Shown one piece after another: positions 23,802 through 31,677 of a stretch of DNA of 50,684 nt. The notes beneath the pieces were generated by a model. It was given only the letters and a program-made list of their open reading frames with translations. It made no database searches and had not been told where the DNA came from. The translations under genes and the position numbers were made by a program. Source of the DNA: Bacteroidales bacterium (lineage in GTDB: Bacteria > Bacteroidota > Bacteroidia > Bacteroidales > VadinHA17); assembly GCA_025455395.1 (NCBI GenBank), contig JALOMO010000007.1:1-50684 (forward strand), in the 5' to 3' direction. Positions within the stretch are counted from its first letter, which is position 1; each line of letters begins with the position of its first letter.

Positions 23802-24374
23802 TTATAATTCAACCAGTGCTCTGACAATCTCTCTGCCGCAATTAGACATTACTGACTCAGGATGGAACTGTATCCCGTGCAACGGGAGTGATCTGTGGCG
23901 GAATGATAATATGGCTCCTGTGTCATCTACTGATGTGATGACAAGCTCCTCAGGAACACATTCAGGATCAGCAGTCCATGAATTATACAAGCCGGCTGTG
24001 GCTTCAGAAGGGATATATCTGAGCAGGGCATCATATATACCTGTCAGCTTCACAGGGGTTTTATGGCCGTGCCTGACGCGGTCGATCTGAATGAGCCTGC
24101 CGCCAAAATATTCATAGAGAGCCTGGTGCCCGAGACATATTCCTATAATCTTGTGTGACTTTGAACATTGATCTATGCACTTCATGAGAGAACCGGCACC
24201 GTATGGCAGACCCGGACCAGGGGAGAGAAGGAGAGCATCATATTCACCGAGCCTTTTAAAATCGACCTGGTCATTGAAGACTCTCTCCACACCCAGATCA
24301 CTGTTCTCTCTGATGAGGTGGATGATATTATTTACGAACGAGTCGTAATTATCAATAACCAGGATTCTCTTCAT
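23802..24374 (-). CDS. pabA: Aminodeoxychorismate/anthranilate synthase glutaminase subunit
   Basis: I take the Met at 24374 (MKRILVIDNYDSFVNN), giving 190 residues, the normal family length; the longer frame upstream is non-coding. The class I glutaminase triad is visible: Cys in GICLGHQAL, and His and Glu in HGIQFHPES. It supplies ammonia to PabB to make 4-amino-4-deoxychorismate for folate. Some organisms share it with TrpE. The gene diverges from pabB/pabC across 70 nt and carries a full -7 box. Confidence 0.9.
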   Translation of the reverse strand: MKRILVIDNYDSFVNNIIHLIRENSDLGVERVFNDQVDFKRLGEYDALLLSPGPGLPYGAGSLMKCIDQCSKSHKIIGICLGHQALYEYFGGRLIQIDRVRHGHKTPVKLTGIYDALLRYIPSEATAGLYNSWTADPECVPEELVITSVDDTGAILSFRHRSLPLHGIQFHPESVMSNCGREIVRALVEL

Positions 24375-24392
24375 GCTCTCTACCCGATTAAG

Positions 24393-24400
24393 CAAAGTTA
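24393..24400 (-). promoter_or_regulatory. -7 box of pabA
   Basis: On the minus strand TAACTTTG matches TAnnTTTG exactly and lies 18 nt before the chosen pabA start. On the plus strand, TACTTTTA at 24410-24417 is a seven-of-eight match that could serve pabB. No -33 box was found. Confidence 0.6.
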
Positions 24401-24444
24401 TAAAAAGCGTACTTTTACAGCACCAGTGACAAGACCACAAATAC

Positions 24445-25431
24445 ATGGCCGGGGTACCAGAAGTGAAAGAGATGATGAACCGTTGCGGGGCGCTACGCAA
24501 ACCGTTTCTTTTTGGTTTTGACTTTGAACTTAAGAATGCCTTCTTTGCCAATGATCCGTTAACGCAGGATGGCATCCTGTTCCGTACTTCAATGGCCAGT
24601 AATTACCAGGTCAACGATACACATCGCGGAGCCGCAATGGCGGAGCTGATTACTGAGGGTTTCATCAGCGAAGAGGAGTACTGCAGGAAATTCAAAATAG
24701 TACATGAGGCCATCGTCTTCGGCAACAGTTATCTGTGCAATCTGACAGTTACTACGCCTGTAAGGCTTAATATGTCTCTGCGCGAAGTCTTCATTCAAAC
24801 AAGATCACTGTATGGCATCTGTTATCACAACAGGTTCATCTCATTTTCACCGGAGCGGTTCGTTCTGATAAGCAATGGAGAAATCAGCTCCAATCCCATG
24901 AAGGGAACCATCGATGCAACCCTGCCGGATGCAGAAAAGAGACTTACAGGTGATTACAAGGAGGAGTGTGAACACAACACAATTGTTGACCTCATACGCA
25001 ATGACCTTGGTTCGGTTGCCGAACGAATCATTGTCAGAAGGTTCAAATACATTGACAGGATAAAGACTGACCGGGGAGAGTTGCTTCAGATGAGCTCTGA
25101 GATAAGCGGGTCTCTGGCGGGTGATTATCATAGCCGGCTGGGTGATATAATCATTTCAATGCTGCCGGCCGGATCAGTTTCGGGAGCACCAAAGCCATCA
25201 ACACTTAAGATCATAAGGCAGAGTGAGGGAGAAAAAAGAGGATTCTATACAGGGGTGTTCGGATATTATGACGGTGAGTCTCTCGACTCGGCAGTGATGA
25301 TAAGATTCATTGAGGATACTGATGAGGGTACATTTTACCGAAGCGGAGGTGGAATAACGATCAACAGCAGATGCAGGGATGAGTGGTCTGAGGCACGGCA
25401 CAAGATATATCTACCGCTGATACGACGATGA
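24445..25431 (+). CDS. pabB: Aminodeoxychorismate synthase component I (short form)
   Basis: The 328-residue protein is the chorismate-binding domain alone, without the N-terminal domain of E. coli PabB, as is usual in Bacteroidota. The motif SNPMKGTIDA carries the Lys that is nucleophile in PabB, where TrpE has Ala, so p-aminobenzoate rather than tryptophan synthesis is favoured. HNTIVDLIRNDLG and AGSVSGAPKPSTLKII are further family blocks. It overlaps pabC by 4 nt and diverges from pabA, so all three steps to p-aminobenzoate are together. Confidence 0.92.
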   Translation: MAGVPEVKEMMNRCGALRKPFLFGFDFELKNAFFANDPLTQDGILFRTSMASNYQVNDTHRGAAMAELITEGFISEEEYCRKFKIVHEAIVFGNSYLCNLTVTTPVRLNMSLREVFIQTRSLYGICYHNRFISFSPERFVLISNGEISSNPMKGTIDATLPDAEKRLTGDYKEECEHNTIVDLIRNDLGSVAERIIVRRFKYIDRIKTDRGELLQMSSEISGSLAGDYHSRLGDIIISMLPAGSVSGAPKPSTLKIIRQSEGEKRGFYTGVFGYYDGESLDSAVMIRFIEDTDEGTFYRSGGGITINSRCRDEWSEARHKIYLPLIRR

Positions 25432-26054
25432 GATTCATTGAATCGATAAGGATGACGGGAGGGGTCCCGCAGAATGCAGGGTATCACCTCAGGCGGGTTG
25501 CACGCAGTGTGACAGACCATTACTCTTCAACAGTTGCCTACAGAGTGGCGGAGGATTTCCTAAAGCTTATCCAATACATTGAGAAAGAGTATGCCTCTGA
25601 CTCAATAACAACCCGTAAGCTGAGGGTCATATACGGGTCCGGTATCGAGGAATGGACGGCTGATGAATATGTAACAAAGAAGATCTCAACACTAAAATTC
25701 GTTCACGATGATTCAATCACCTATCGTTACAAGTATGCCGACAGGTCATCGATAGAGAAGTTGTTCTCGCAGAGAGGTGACTGTGATGACATTATCATCT
25801 GCAGGAATGGCCTTGTGACTGACAGCTCATACTCCAATATTATCGTATCAGATGCTACCGGTTTTTACACTCCCTCCTCATCTCTTCTTGAAGGCTGCAT
25901 GAGACAGCAACTGCTCGATGAGAAGAGAATAACAGTAAAACAAATATCTGTTAATGACCTCAATAACTACAGGTATATTTACCTCGTTAATGCATTGAGG
26001 GGTTTTATGGTAGAAGAGAGGATTAAAATAAGGGAAGGCAAGACTATTGTGTAA
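25428..26054 (+). CDS. pabC: Class IV aminotransferase, aminodeoxychorismate lyase
   Basis: The 208-residue protein has the branched-chain aminotransferase/PabC fold. The likely PLP lysine is in YRYKYADRSS near residue 104, and the block GLVTDSSYSNIIV corresponds to the class IV motif. It is shorter than E. coli PabC (about 270 residues), as in related Bacteroidota. It should release p-aminobenzoate from aminodeoxychorismate. The start overlaps the pabB stop. Its end overlaps a convergent gene by 11 nt. Confidence 0.85.
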   Translation: MRFIESIRMTGGVPQNAGYHLRRVARSVTDHYSSTVAYRVAEDFLKLIQYIEKEYASDSITTRKLRVIYGSGIEEWTADEYVTKKISTLKFVHDDSITYRYKYADRSSIEKLFSQRGDCDDIIICRNGLVTDSSYSNIIVSDATGFYTPSSSLLEGCMRQQLLDEKRITVKQISVNDLNNYRYIYLVNALRGFMVEERIKIREGKTIV

Positions 26055-26829
26055 GCACAATCAGTCCTTCCCGCGGGATTGCACGATAGACGATCTTGGC
26101 CTCAGCCTTGGGGATCCATATCTTGATATAAGGGGTGTAGGGAGGTGTGTTAAACCTTACTACAGAGTGCATTGTTGTTCTTGCATTCCTGTACCGCTCT
26201 TCAAGGTCAAAAAAGAATCTGGCACGCCTGTCGGCAGCAATTGTATCTTCCTGCTGCTCAAAGAAAAACCTAATATTACGGTCAGTCTCGAGAGTAAAAA
26301 AGACTGCCTCATAATCAGTGGTGTCAGGTTTGACATCTATAACGGCCTCAGAGGTGTCCCTGGGAGCTATCTTGACGCTGACCGGGTCTTTCATGAAGGT
26401 AGCCTGCATGCTGGTGATCACAAGCGGCAATGAAAGCATGCTGTATACCGCCTCCTGGTTTGCCCGCTGAAAGAAAGGTGATAGATCATACTCAGAAATC
26501 CTTACGCTCCTTACTGCTACTCCCTTGATCATCAGTTGTATAATGCTGTCGCGCACATTAACTACCAGTCCTATCGAGTCAGAGTCAGCCATTTTAACCT
26601 GCGCGCCGAGAAAAGATTTCTTCCTCAGCAGATCGATATAGCCGGGGATAGAGCACTGATTAATCGTATCACTCTCCTTCTGTTCAAGGGAAGTGAAGTA
26701 TGCATCATCAAATGCCCTGACGGTATGGCTGACAGCAGTAACGCTTTTCACAAGATAGAAGACGATCAGAATCAGTAGAACTATGCTGGTTATCAGAAAC
26801 CATTTATACCTGGTAATATTCATCTCCAT
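26044..26829 (-). CDS. Membrane-anchored protein of the transpeptidase operon, unknown function
   Basis: The 261-residue protein has a single N-terminal helix (about residues 10-30) followed by a domain that should lie in the periplasm. I recognise no family. A PVSVKIAPRDTSEAVIDV stretch and a TPPYTPYIKIWIPKAEAK stretch near the end look beta-rich. It begins 9 nt after the transpeptidase at 26839-27600, so it is the last gene of the envelope operon and may assist the transpeptidases. Its end overlaps pabC on the other strand. Confidence 0.75.
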   Translation of the reverse strand: MEMNITRYKWFLITSIVLLILIVFYLVKSVTAVSHTVRAFDDAYFTSLEQKESDTINQCSIPGYIDLLRKKSFLGAQVKMADSDSIGLVVNVRDSIIQLMIKGVAVRSVRISEYDLSPFFQRANQEAVYSMLSLPLVITSMQATFMKDPVSVKIAPRDTSEAVIDVKPDTTDYEAVFFTLETDRNIRFFFEQQEDTIAADRRARFFFDLEERYRNARTTMHSVVRFNTPPYTPYIKIWIPKAEAKIVYRAIPREGLIVLTQ

Positions 26830-26838
26830 CTCAGTTGA

Positions 26839-27600
26839 TCAGTAAATATATACTTTTGATCCTATGCTTAGTGAGCTATAAACAGCTTCCAGGTCGTCAT
26901 CGTTCAGTCTGATGCAGCCATGGGTGACAGGCATGCCAAGGAATCTCTTATAAATCGTACCGTGGATCAGATATCCGTCACCAAGACTCAGTGCATAGTC
27001 ACCCAGGACGCCATACTCAAAGCGCGACTGATGAGCGGGTCCGGGTACCGGAAGACCCTCCTCAACGAAGGCCCAGTCAGGCTTTCGCCACACAGGGTCA
27101 GCCACCTTGCCCTGTATTGTAAACCGGCCTCTGGGTGTCTTGAATATCCACTCCTTCTCTCCGTCAACAGTTCTCAGGAGGGTATAACTTCCTGAAGAGC
27201 AGAACCCCTCACGGACCATCTTTCTGCTCCTGTAAAGGAAGAACCTGTTATCAGTGGTGTTAATGACAAGATAAGTCTGTGTAGGTATGAAAGAGGCGAG
27301 CTTTCGCTCGAGCCTGGCAATTTCTGTCTCAGTGCGGGATATCTGTTTCCTGATATTTTTGTCTGCAAGAAGGGCTGAATCAACGCTGCATTCTGCCCTG
27401 TTAGTACCCCATGAGTGCTGAAAGGCCGGGGCAAGATAGAGAGGAACTGAAAGAAGCAGGATGAACAGCGCCACTAAAGCGGCAGTAACAAGTATAACCC
27501 TGGTGTAGCGATGTGTCGCAATATAGTTCATTATTACTTCATTATATCGCTTCTTCGTTTGTGCAGCTTCACTGACAGGGTTCTCTATATGGTCTTCCAT
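26839..27600 (-). CDS. L,D-transpeptidase, YkuD/ErfK type
   Basis: I start at the Met at 27600 (MEDHIENPVSEAAQ), giving 253 residues with one helix near 35-57 and a short coiled segment before the catalytic domain. The YkuD signature IHGTIYKRFLG ... THGCIRLNDDD holds the catalytic His and Cys. Such enzymes make 3-3 cross-links in peptidoglycan or attach lipoproteins to it. It follows a second transpeptidase by 5 nt, so both act in the periplasm from one transcript. Confidence 0.9.
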   Translation of the reverse strand: MEDHIENPVSEAAQTKKRYNEVIMNYIATHRYTRVILVTAALVALFILLLSVPLYLAPAFQHSWGTNRAECSVDSALLADKNIRKQISRTETEIARLERKLASFIPTQTYLVINTTDNRFFLYRSRKMVREGFCSSGSYTLLRTVDGEKEWIFKTPRGRFTIQGKVADPVWRKPDWAFVEEGLPVPGPAHQSRFEYGVLGDYALSLGDGYLIHGTIYKRFLGMPVTHGCIRLNDDDLEAVYSSLSIGSKVYIY

Positions 27601-27605
27601 TCGTC

Positions 27606-28727
27606 TTAATTTATGGTTGAGAGATACTTCTCCAGTGTAATGGTTGATCCTACAATAGTAACAGCCATTCCTGTCTTTGAATGCCTGAATACAACATCCA
27701 TATCGTTGTTGCGCAGCGCCACGCATCCTTCGGTCCAGTTTCCCCCTTTACCTCCGTCACCGTGGATCTCGATAAGTCCTCCTATACGTGAGTCAGCCGG
27801 CAGATGACCGTTCTGTACCCTGTAATTGAACTCCTCAATATCTTCCTTGTTCGGGTAGTTTAAAAGAAGTGCCTTGTGGTATTTTGTTGAAGCACCTGAC
27901 AGTTTCTTTGTCACCTCATATCTTCCCTCAGGAGTGGCCATGTCTCCCCTGCTGGTCTTGTCGCCAATCCAGTTACTGCCGAATTCAGCTTCAAAGGTAT
28001 ATTTCTTTTTACCTGCGTGGTAGAGATGACACAGTCCGGGAATTTTCTCGACTACAATGGCATAAGATCCGGTACTCCGGCTTTCATCTACCGTTGCTTT
28101 AACCAGCTCCTGCCACCGGTTGTACCCTTTGTAATAGTCTTCAAGGGTTCTACGGGCATAAGCATAAGAGGCAGTTATGTACTCTTTGGCTTCGGTGACC
28201 TTAACATTGCCACTGACGTACTGTCCTTTATTGAAGTCGATCTCTGCCTCTCTAAGGAGCAGCTTGCCCCTGGCATGTTTCTTTGCCGTCTCCTGAGTGA
28301 GTGGAAGTGAGAGAAATACCTTTTCAAACTCAGCAATCTCAGCATTCAAACTCTCTATCTCTGTCTTAAGACTCAGCCTCATGCCGTTTGCCCTGACAAT
28401 CGTATTAGTAGTGGCTTCAGCAGCCTTTTTCTGTGAGAGGGAAGCAAACATTTTTACCCGCTCGTAGTCACGGAACAAGATAAAACGGCTGTTTTCCGTC
28501 CGCCATGAAATCATTGCGGAGTCATATAAACTTTGTGCTTCTCTGAAGAGCCTTGCTGAATAAATGACCGAATTATTATCTCTCGCCTGTGCAACTGCTT
28601 TGCTTGCCAGTTCCAGTTCCGTAAGTGGAGGATCAGGTATGAGAGCGATGAAAAGCCATCCCAGCAGTCCCAGGAAAACTGTAATTAAAATGATGTATAT
28701 CAGTTTTTTAATCAGAGAGCCTCTCAT
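27606..28727 (-). CDS. L,D-transpeptidase, YafK type, with helical N-terminal domain
   Basis: After a membrane helix (about residues 9-29) comes a helical domain (about 38-200) resembling DUF4398, then a YafK-type catalytic domain. The motif is IEIHGDGGKGGNWTEGCVAL, with the catalytic Cys. The helical segment with IYSARLFREAQSLYDS ... SRFILFRDYERVKMFASL aligns with the lipoprotein encoded just upstream (IYLPGDFAALNDSL ... SKLFKNFKDVKVKADAL). E. coli YafK/DpaA cuts Lpp from peptidoglycan, so an opposing role to the other transpeptidase is possible. Confidence 0.88.
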   Translation of the reverse strand: MRGSLIKKLIYIILITVFLGLLGWLFIALIPDPPLTELELASKAVAQARDNNSVIYSARLFREAQSLYDSAMISWRTENSRFILFRDYERVKMFASLSQKKAAEATTNTIVRANGMRLSLKTEIESLNAEIAEFEKVFLSLPLTQETAKKHARGKLLLREAEIDFNKGQYVSGNVKVTEAKEYITASYAYARRTLEDYYKGYNRWQELVKATVDESRSTGSYAIVVEKIPGLCHLYHAGKKKYTFEAEFGSNWIGDKTSRGDMATPEGRYEVTKKLSGASTKYHKALLLNYPNKEDIEEFNYRVQNGHLPADSRIGGLIEIHGDGGKGGNWTEGCVALRNNDMDVVFRHSKTGMAVTIVGSTITLEKYLSTIN

Positions 28728-28742
28728 CAGAATTGTAAAATT

Positions 28743-28772
28743 AAAAAAATCCCCGGGAGATGACCCGGGGAT
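28743..28772 (-). terminator. Intrinsic terminator inside the envelope operon
   Basis: The stem CCCCGGG/CCCGGGG (28751-28757 with 28764-28770) has a six-base loop and is followed, on the minus strand, by seven T. It lies between the lipoprotein gene and the two transpeptidase genes. It would let the lipoprotein be made in excess while some transcripts read through. Confidence 0.85.
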
Positions 28773-28795
28773 TGGATTGATACATTCAGTTGATG

Positions 28796-29389
28796 TTATC
28801 TCCTTACTTTTGCGATAGCTTCTTTCAGCTCGGTGTTGATTGCGGTAAGAGCTTCATTAGCTGCTTTTACCTTATCAAGAACCTGCATGTAGTTGGTGCC
28901 GCCGTCAAATAGTGTCTGAGCTTCTGTAAGAGAAGCTTCAATTACTGTCACTTCACCTTTAATCTCATCAAGAACAGCTTTGCCTTCTTTGCCTTTGGGA
29001 GCTTTTGCGATCAGGGTTTTGGTCTCCTCGAGGAGAGCTTTCGCCTGTGTCATAAGAGCTTCTGCTTCAGCTTTAACTTCATCTTTCTTAACAACTGCTT
29101 TACCAGCCAGTTCACCAGCAACAACTGTAAGAGCGTCAGCTTTTACTTTAACATCTTTGAAATTCTTGAAAAGCTTTGATTTCTGAGCTTCAACTGCCTG
29201 ATTGATAACTGTAAGAGAATCATTAAGAGCAGCAAAATCACCAGGGAGGTATATGTCTGCCTGCATTGTCTTGGCTGAATCAATAGCTGCAACAGCAGCA
29301 TCAATGTTAGCCTGAGGAACTTTACCACAGCTTGTCATAAGGGCAACTGCAGCAACTGTAGCAACAACTAAAAAGAATCTGTTTTTCAT
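28796..29389 (-). CDS. Helical lipoprotein, DUF4398-like, possible Lpp analogue
   Basis: The 197-residue precursor has a lipobox ending LMTSC (acylated Cys near 21). The mature part is almost wholly helical and alanine/lysine-rich, with coiled-coil patterns such as VKAEAEALMTQAKALLEET. It ends AIAKVRR. Codons favour GCT and GCA for alanine more than its neighbours, as in strongly expressed genes. It has its own promoter and is followed by a terminator before two L,D-transpeptidase genes. The role of an abundant outer-membrane-peptidoglycan tether is inferred; unlike Lpp, the last residue is Arg. Confidence 0.85.
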   Translation of the reverse strand: MKNRFFLVVATVAAVALMTSCGKVPQANIDAAVAAIDSAKTMQADIYLPGDFAALNDSLTVINQAVEAQKSKLFKNFKDVKVKADALTVVAGELAGKAVVKKDEVKAEAEALMTQAKALLEETKTLIAKAPKGKEGKAVLDEIKGEVTVIEASLTEAQTLFDGGTNYMQVLDKVKAANEALTAINTELKEAIAKVRR

Positions 29390-29459
29390 TTTTGTTTAAA
29401 TTTGGTTCTGTTATTTATTATCCATTAAACTATTCAACATCAGCTTTTAAAATCCGGGG

Positions 29460-29467
29460 CAAAGTTA
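29460..29467 (-). promoter_or_regulatory. -7 box of the lipoprotein gene
   Basis: The minus strand reads TAACTTTG, an exact TAnnTTTG match 70 nt before the start codon. No -33 TTG is found at the usual spacing. Confidence 0.5.
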
Positions 29468-29569
29468 AGAATTTTTGTAATTATGACGTACAGTAACCAA
29501 AAAGTAACACATATTTTAAATTTTTTTTTTGATTTCCTGCTTAACAGCTACGGTGAATTCATATAGTTT

Positions 29570-29577
29570 TAATTTTG
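29570..29577 (+). promoter_or_regulatory. -7 box of the ECF sigma gene
   Basis: TAATTTTG is an exact match and is followed by C, as in many Bacteroidota promoters. It lies 23 nt before the start codon. Confidence 0.6.
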
Positions 29578-29600
29578 CACTGGTGTGAAGATCCCATCAG

Positions 29601-30161
29601 ATGAGCCTCAACGGGGAAAAACTTAGTGACGAGGAGATAGTAAAAAAAATAAGGCACAGTAACGAGACTGAGCTCTTTTCAATACTTTTCAACAGGTATT
29701 ATTCAAAGGTATTGGACAAATGCTACAGTCTGACACACAACCGTGATCTTGCCGAAGAGCTCACCGGTGATATACTTTCAAAGGCATACGAGAAGCTTGG
29801 CAGCTACAGGGGTAATTCCTCCTTCTCCTCGTGGCTTTACTCTGTAACATATAATCACTGCATCGATTACCTGAGGGAAAAGAAGAAATTGCATTATCCG
29901 GAGTGGAACAGCTCAAATGAGCTTCCGGAGATAATTGATGAGACAGATGAGGAAGAGGCTGAAGAGATAAGCTATGATAGCCTGATGGATTTGTTAAACA
30001 GGCTTCACACTGAGGAGAAGGCTTTAATCATGATGAGATACTTTGATGAGATGCCACTTCAGCGGATTGCAGAGGCGCTCAGGGTCACCGAGAGCGCTGC
30101 CAAAATGAGGCTCAAGCGTGCCAGGGCACGGTTATTGTTTCTTCATAAGGCAGGCAGGTAA
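29601..30161 (+). CDS. ECF-type RNA polymerase sigma factor
   Basis: The 186-residue protein has both sigma-70 regions of the ECF class. Region 2 spans about residues 25-95 (LFNRYYSKVLDKCYSLTHNR, then SWLYSVTYNHCIDYLR). Region 4 spans about 130-180 (RLHTEEKALIMMRYFDEMPL then TESAAKMRLKRARARL). No membrane anti-sigma gene of the usual FecR type is adjacent; the next gene encodes a small PepSY-like protein. It has its own -7 box. Its regulon is unknown. Confidence 0.92.
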   Translation: MSLNGEKLSDEEIVKKIRHSNETELFSILFNRYYSKVLDKCYSLTHNRDLAEELTGDILSKAYEKLGSYRGNSSFSSWLYSVTYNHCIDYLREKKKLHYPEWNSSNELPEIIDETDEEEAEEISYDSLMDLLNRLHTEEKALIMMRYFDEMPLQRIAEALRVTESAAKMRLKRARARLLFLHKAGR

Positions 30162-30197
30162 TGTTACTTTTCAATATTTATCCGTCTTTATATTATC

Positions 30198-30605
30198 ATG
30201 AGCATAAATCTTAACATCCTTGAAAAAATTCTGAAGAACAGGCCTGTCCGCGTACCCGGGGTTGTTAAGGAGAGCTTTCGCAATAACTTCGACGGAGCCA
30301 GAAACACAGAGTGGAGCCGCCATAAGGGACTGTTCGAAGTAATTTTCTATCATGGTGAAAAGGAGAAGATTGCCAGGTTTGACCAGGAGGGTATACTACT
30401 CGAATATCGCATCAACCTGCAGCTTGACACAATCGCGCCTGAGATAAAGCGCCGTGCGGCAGCTGAGGGTGAGATAATGAACTGCATTGAGTTTCATTCT
30501 GTTGACACTATCAGGTATGAGTTTATTGTGCGTGATGAGAAGCTTGTGAGATATCTCCTGCTCACCGATATGGCAGGGAACAGGATCAGAAAAGAGATAC
30601 TGTGA
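30198..30605 (+). CDS. Small PepSY-like protein without a signal peptide
   Basis: The 135-residue protein has the pattern of the PepSY-like/BLIP-type domain found in many small Bacteroidota proteins: SFRNNFDGARNTEWSRHKG, FEVIFYHGEKEKIARFDQEG and ILLEYR. Relatives usually carry a signal peptide; this one starts MSINLNILEKILKNRP and appears cytosolic. It lies 36 nt after the sigma factor on the same strand and may be cotranscribed, so a link to the sigma factor, perhaps as a regulator, is possible but unproven. Confidence 0.7.
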   Translation: MSINLNILEKILKNRPVRVPGVVKESFRNNFDGARNTEWSRHKGLFEVIFYHGEKEKIARFDQEGILLEYRINLQLDTIAPEIKRRAAAEGEIMNCIEFHSVDTIRYEFIVRDEKLVRYLLLTDMAGNRIRKEIL

Positions 30606-30708
30606 GAACCATAAACAGTGTTCGATACCTGTAAAGTAAACATATTTCGTCACCCGGATTATCTTAATAATTACGAACTTCACGGTTGATCATTTAAAAC
30701 TGCAAGCT

Positions 30709-31146
30709 ATGAAAAGAGTATTGTTTTTAATTATTGTGCTTGCTTGTGTCACACGTGTGTACGGGCAGGATGAACAAGAAAAGATCAGGAATGTGATAAT
30801 GAGTGCTTATGTTGAAGGCATCCATAATCACGGTGAGGCAACTGAGATAGACAAGGGGTTTCATCCCAGTTTTGTGCTGCCGGGTATAGGAGCTGACAGC
30901 TCCACCGTCACGCTGCTTCCTATTTACACCTGGAAGGAGATTGTAAGGGCATCGAAGGAGAAGGCTATGGGTGTCAAGCCTCCGAGGACAGACTGCAGGT
31001 TCATCTCAATAGATGTTACCGGCACAGCTGCTGTTGCCAAGATTGAGCTCTGGCGGGGTGAAAAGCTGATTTTTACCGATTACCTCACACTTTACAAATT
31101 CAGGGAAGGATGGAGGATTGTAGGCAAGGTATATTACAGGCACTAG
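30709..31146 (+). CDS. Exported NTF2-like protein (lumazine-binding-like)
   Basis: The 145-residue protein has a signal peptide (MKRVLFLIIVLACVTRVYG). The mature part has the NTF2-like cone fold of the putative lumazine-binding family (PF12893): KIRNVIMSAYVEGIHNHG, KGFHPSFVLPG, DVTGTAAVAKIELW and TDYLTLYKFREGWRIVGKVY. Function in this family is not known. It is the last plus-strand gene before the repeat-rich region. Confidence 0.8.
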   Translation: MKRVLFLIIVLACVTRVYGQDEQEKIRNVIMSAYVEGIHNHGEATEIDKGFHPSFVLPGIGADSSTVTLLPIYTWKEIVRASKEKAMGVKPPRTDCRFISIDVTGTAAVAKIELWRGEKLIFTDYLTLYKFREGWRIVGKVYYRH

Positions 31147-31158
31147 CAGGGCTAGGAG

Positions 31159-31260
31159 GCACAGGGCACAGGGCACAGGGCAGGGAGCATGGAGAATTTT
31201 CGATTTGCGATTTGCGATTAACGAATTGCGATTGACGAATTGAGGAGCAAGGAGTAAGCT
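31159..31260. repeat. Heptamer tandem repeats, two blocks
   Basis: Five seven-base units of the GCACAGG type run from 31159 to 31193. Nine units run from 31198 to 31260, mixing TTGCGAT, TAACGAA, TGACGAA, TTGAGGA and GCAAGGA. The sequence drifts but the seven-base spacing stays. No gene lies here. Confidence 0.8.
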
Positions 31261-31322
31261 TTGCCCACTGAAGCCTTGGAGAAGGTGGGGTGCACGGTGC
31301 AAGGATAGGTTATATGATAAGA

Positions 31323-31436
31323 TTTCCCCTCCTCAGTGAGGAGGGGTACGGTTCGTCAACTGACGGACCGGGGGGTGGTCTGTCTGCAGATATTAAACCG
31401 GGGATTACTTCGTGATCCCCTCGGGGAGAACCTGTA
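31323..31436. repeat. Paired-hairpin intergenic repeat, copy 2
   Basis: The order is CCCCTCCTC/GAGGAGGGG hairpin (31326-31346), GGTTCGTC/GACGGACC hairpin (31350-31369), GGTCTGT, then GGATTACTTCGTGATCC. This is the reverse complement of the arrangement at 1-95. Confidence 0.7.
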
Positions 31437-31437
31437 C

Positions 31438-31565
31438 CGGGTATGAATGCCCCGCGAACGCGGGGCTCTTCTTTTTCAGGTTATGCTCATCGTGAGCAAG
31501 CTCACTCTTCGCCTACCCTGAAAAAGAAGCCAGGCCGTCATTCGACGGCCTGGCATTCATACCCG
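31438..31565. terminator. Nested palindrome; two opposed terminators
   Basis: A 14-bp perfect outer stem (31438-31451 with 31552-31565) encloses three arms: a GC hairpin (31452-31463), a 13-bp stem (31468-31480 with 31517-31529) carrying a small hairpin, and a GC hairpin (31532-31551). The hairpin at 31530-31553 followed on the minus strand by TTCTTTTT looks like the terminator of tRNA-Ser. The hairpin at 31450-31465 followed by CTCTTCTTTTT faces the other way. Confidence 0.7.
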
Positions 31566-31655
<90 letters not shown>

Positions 31656-31677
31656 AATACTTCAAAAAAACTCTCAA

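Noticed and set aside
24375-24575. N-terminal extension of PabA
   Set aside because: The shorter start gives the normal family length and lies next to a -7 box; the extension overlaps pabB on the other strand.
31438-31565. Riboswitch or tRNA-like RNA
   Set aside because: The four-arm fold is explained by two opposed terminators; no T-loop or conserved riboswitch core is present.
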